Positions 6,396 to 8,157 of a stretch of DNA of 8,157 bases are shown here, in pieces; the first letter of the stretch is position 1, and each line of letters opens with the position of its first letter. Below the pieces are notes generated by a model. That model saw nothing but the letters and a program-made list of their open reading frames with translations, made no database searches and was not told the origin of the DNA. This DNA is from an uncultured Caryophanales bacterium (lineage in GTDB: Bacteria; Bacillota_I; Bacilli_A; RF39; UBA660), in contig CAMVMQ010000036.1 of the NCBI GenBank assembly GCA_947168625.1, forward strand, positions 1 to 8,157, in the 5' to 3' direction. The position numbers were made by a program, and so were the translations under genes.

Positions 6396-7627
6396 TGATA
6401 AAAAAGAAAAATATCTATATTACTTTAATTGTACTGCTATTCATAATACTGGGATTATCTTTAAAACCAACTTATTCATATAATAATAATAATAATAGCT
6501 TAGTTGAGAAACAAATCTCAAATAAAGTTATTACAACAAAAGAGATAGTACTTTACTCCTTAGAAAATGAAAAATATAATGTACTAGGAAAAATTGGTGA
6601 GAAAGTAGAATTGGAGTTAGAAGATAGTACTAACGAGTATTATAAAATAAAAGAATCAGACAATTATTATATATTATATCAAGATGTTAAAAGCATAGAT
6701 AAAATTTCAGAATATGATAATCGATATAAAAATTACATTGTCTTTAATAAAAATGTAAATACGAAAAAAACAAATTTATATGATGAAGATAATAATTTAG
6801 TATATAGTATCAATAAAGAAATGTCATTTCCAATAATCATTATGGATACTGATAGATATGGTGTAGAATTTAATAATAGACTCCTATATATCAAAAAAGA
6901 AGAAGGTACTATAACTGATAATCATAATACTGATTTACATAATTCTAGTGGAGTAGGAGTACTTAATTATCATGCTTTTTATCACAAAAGCGATAAAGAA
7001 GAAGCAAGTAATTGTACAACTTCGATATGTGCATCTGACGAACAATTTAGAACTCATCTTGATTATTTTAAAAATAATGACATTTTTGTTTTAAAGATGA
7101 AAGAATTAGAAATGTATGTTGATGGAAAAATCAATCTACCTAAAAGCGTCCTAATTACTATAGATGATGGTGGTAAAGAGGAAGCTGGAATTGAATTACT
7201 TACGGAATATAAAATGTATGGAACAATCTTCTTAATAACCGGATGGTATGATGCTAAAACTTATCCTAAAACAGAATATATAGAACTTCATTCCCATGGC
7301 GATCGATTACATAATGGAGGAGATTGTCCAGGAGGACAGGGAGGAACTATCAAATGCCTAGATAAAGAAGCTCTTCAAAAAGATTTAAAAAAAAGTAGAG
7401 AAGATTTAAATGGATCAACATACTTTGCCTATCCTTTTTATGAATATAATGATTATGCAATAGAAAATTTAAAAGAAGCCGGTTTTACTATGGCCTTTAT
7501 TGGTGAGTCAACTCGTAGTGATAATCTAGTACATCCAGGTGATAACAAATATTTACTTCGAAGATTTGTTATTGTAACATATACTACGATGAACGATTTA
7601 AATAAATATTTTAATCAAATAAGGTAA
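6395..7627 (+). CDS. membrane-anchored polysaccharide deacetylase (NodB domain)
   Basis: This protein of 410 residues (413 if GTG 6386 is used) is a carbohydrate esterase family 4-type deacetylase. A basic start and a hydrophobic helix at about 5-22 make an uncleaved anchor or signal peptide. Residues about 40-190 hold two weak SH3-like stretches that may bind the wall (inference). The NodB domain runs from about 195 (VGVLNYHAF). Its motifs are LPKSVLITIDDGG with D257-D258, a metal-binding ELHSHGDRLH with H301 and H306, and FAYPFYEYN around P347. The LPxSVLxTxDDG wording and preceding QFRTHLDYFKNN are typical of extracellular Bacillota members that remove acetyl groups from peptidoglycan or other amino-sugar glycans. 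Four cysteines (C207, C212, C311, C321) could form disulfides. It follows the glycosidase gene after 87 bp and is followed by hairpins. Confidence 0.92.
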   Translation: MIKKKNIYITLIVLLFIILGLSLKPTYSYNNNNNSLVEKQISNKVITTKEIVLYSLENEKYNVLGKIGEKVELELEDSTNEYYKIKESDNYYILYQDVKSIDKISEYDNRYKNYIVFNKNVNTKKTNLYDEDNNLVYSINKEMSFPIIIMDTDRYGVEFNNRLLYIKKEEGTITDNHNTDLHNSSGVGVLNYHAFYHKSDKEEASNCTTSICASDEQFRTHLDYFKNNDIFVLKMKELEMYVDGKINLPKSVLITIDDGGKEEAGIELLTEYKMYGTIFLITGWYDAKTYPKTEYIELHSHGDRLHNGGDCPGGQGGTIKCLDKEALQKDLKKSREDLNGSTYFAYPFYEYNDYAIENLKEAGFTMAFIGESTRSDNLVHPGDNKYLLRRFVIVTYTTMNDLNKYFNQIR

Positions 7628-7656
7628 TTAAAGAATATTAATTACTTTATTTTTAT
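7624..7656 (+). terminator. first hairpin after the deacetylase gene
   Basis: A 7-bp stem pairs GTAATTA (7624-7630) with TAATTAC (7639-7645) around an 8-nt loop, followed by the T-rich run TTTATTTTTAT. The stem includes the TAA stop codon. It has only one G-C pair, so it is weak alone. Confidence 0.45.
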
Positions 7657-7660
7657 GTTT

Positions 7661-7695
7661 AACCCCCTTTTTATCAGAGACAAAAAGGAGTTTTA
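7661..7695 (+). terminator. main terminator after the deacetylase gene
   Basis: CCCCTTTTT at 7664-7672 pairs with AAAAAGGAG at 7682-7690 with one C-A mismatch and a 9-nt loop. The outer AA (7661-7662) can pair with TT (7691-7692) across a bulged C, and the tail is TTTTA. This is a typical Bacillota terminator and it isolates the next gene, which has its own promoter. Confidence 0.75.
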
Positions 7696-7698
7696 TAC

Positions 7699-7727
7699 TA
7701 GACTAATATATTTAAATATGATATAAT
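7699..7727 (+). promoter_or_regulatory. putative promoter of the LCP gene
   Basis: TAGACT (4/6 to -35) at 7699-7704 and perfect TATAAT at 7722-7727 are 17 bp apart, with the extended -10 TG at 7719-7720. It sits directly after the terminator and 26 bp before the ATG at 7754. The RBS is GGATGTGAT at 7739-7747, 6 nt from the ATG. Confidence 0.65.
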
Positions 7728-7753
7728 TTCATTAGTACGGATGTGATATTATT

Positions 7754-8157
7754 ATGAGTAGGAGAAATAGAAGAAAATCAAAAAGAAAAAATAAAAGTAA
7801 TAATAAAAAAATATTTAATATAATCAACGTTATTTCAATTTTAATAGCTATTACTTTTGGAATAATGTTATATGTTCTTGGCATGGTACCAGAAAAATAC
7901 TTACTTATTTTATATGCTATTTTTATAGTACTATATCTAGTATTATCATTTTTTGTATTTAAGAAAAATATAAAGAAAAGTATAAAAATAATGTGCATAG
8001 TATTATTTGTAATCTTTGATATCGTATTTGGAATTGGTATTAATTATATAAGTAAAACAATTAGTTTTGTTGATATAATAAACAACGAGTTATTTCAAAA
8101 AGAAGATTTCTATATAATGGTTAATAAAGACTCTAAAATAGAAAAAATAGAAGATTT
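7754..8157 (+). CDS. LytR-CpsA-Psr family protein, N-terminal part (cut by window end)
   Basis: The reading frame is open to the last base, giving 134 residues with no stop. The start is very basic (MSRRNRRKSKRKNK). Three membrane helices follow at about 20-42, 49-69 and 78-99. After them comes a probably extracytoplasmic stretch starting KTISFVDIINNELFQKEDFYI, whose FYIMVNKDSKIEKIED resembles the KKDSxIKSLEDLKGK pattern of the accessory domain in three-helix LCP proteins such as streptococcal Cps2A. LCP enzymes transfer undecaprenyl-linked glycopolymers (teichoic acid, capsule) to peptidoglycan. The diagnostic LCP catalytic domain with its arginines lies beyond the window, so the call rests on topology and the short accessory segment. 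The ATG at 7754 is supported by GGATGTGAT. The gene appears to have its own promoter after a terminator. Confidence 0.65.
   Translation, partial: MSRRNRRKSKRKNKSNNKKIFNIINVISILIAITFGIMLYVLGMVPEKYLLILYAIFIVLYLVLSFFVFKKNIKKSIKIMCIVLFVIFDIVFGIGINYISKTISFVDIINNELFQKEDFYIMVNKDSKIEKIED

Noticed and set aside
7732..7998. Minus-strand open frame of 88 codons opposite the LCP gene
   Set aside because: It is the shadow of a + strand membrane protein with promoter and RBS; the Phe- and Leu-rich translation reflects antisense of Lys-rich and hydrophobic codons.
1..8157. CRISPR arrays, tRNA or rRNA genes, insertion sequences, toxin-antitoxin or phage-defence systems
   Set aside because: No regularly spaced repeats, cloverleaf sequences, transposase motifs or paired defence genes were seen on either strand; RecD2 here is an ordinary repair helicase.

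Overview
The window is strongly AT-rich and tightly packed. All convincing genes lie on the + strand. Ile is often ATA, Arg is mostly AGA, and Trp is TGG, so I see no sign of TGA recoding. The gene content is RecD2, cofactor-independent phosphoglycerate mutase, an FtsK-core ATPase, and three envelope proteins (a phosphodiester glycosidase, a NodB-type deacetylase and an LCP protein). This suggests a low-GC, walled Bacillota bacterium, possibly one of the small-genome gut lineages of Bacilli or Clostridia. That placement is inference from composition and family flavour only.

Layout: (1) 1-142: an unresolved tail, a probable intrinsic terminator, and the promoter and RBS of recD2. (2) 143-2320: recD2, a complete helicase gene. 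(3) 2409-2570: a 53-residue glycine-zipper membrane miniprotein with a strong RBS and its own terminator. (4) 2600-2770: a non-coding gap with a 16-bp dyad and two overlapping promoter candidates. (5) 2771-6307: a tightly spaced operon of gpmI, a short soluble FtsK-core ATPase, and a membrane-anchored phosphodiester glycosidase that overlaps the ATPase gene by 20 bp. (6) 6308-6394: a gap whose 13-bp inverted repeat pairs the post-stop region with the RBS and start of the next gene. (7) 6395-7627: a membrane-anchored polysaccharide deacetylase, followed by two hairpins. (8) 7754-8157: the N-terminal part of a LytR-CpsA-Psr-type protein with its own promoter, cut by the window end.

The second half reads as an envelope module: glycosidase, deacetylase and probable LCP transferase could all act on cell-wall glycopolymers outside the membrane. 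The reduced FtsK-like motor sits between a glycolytic enzyme and these envelope genes and has no obvious job there, so it is the most interesting unexplained gene. I see no CRISPR array, tRNA, rRNA, transposase or integrase, and no clearly new multi-gene system.
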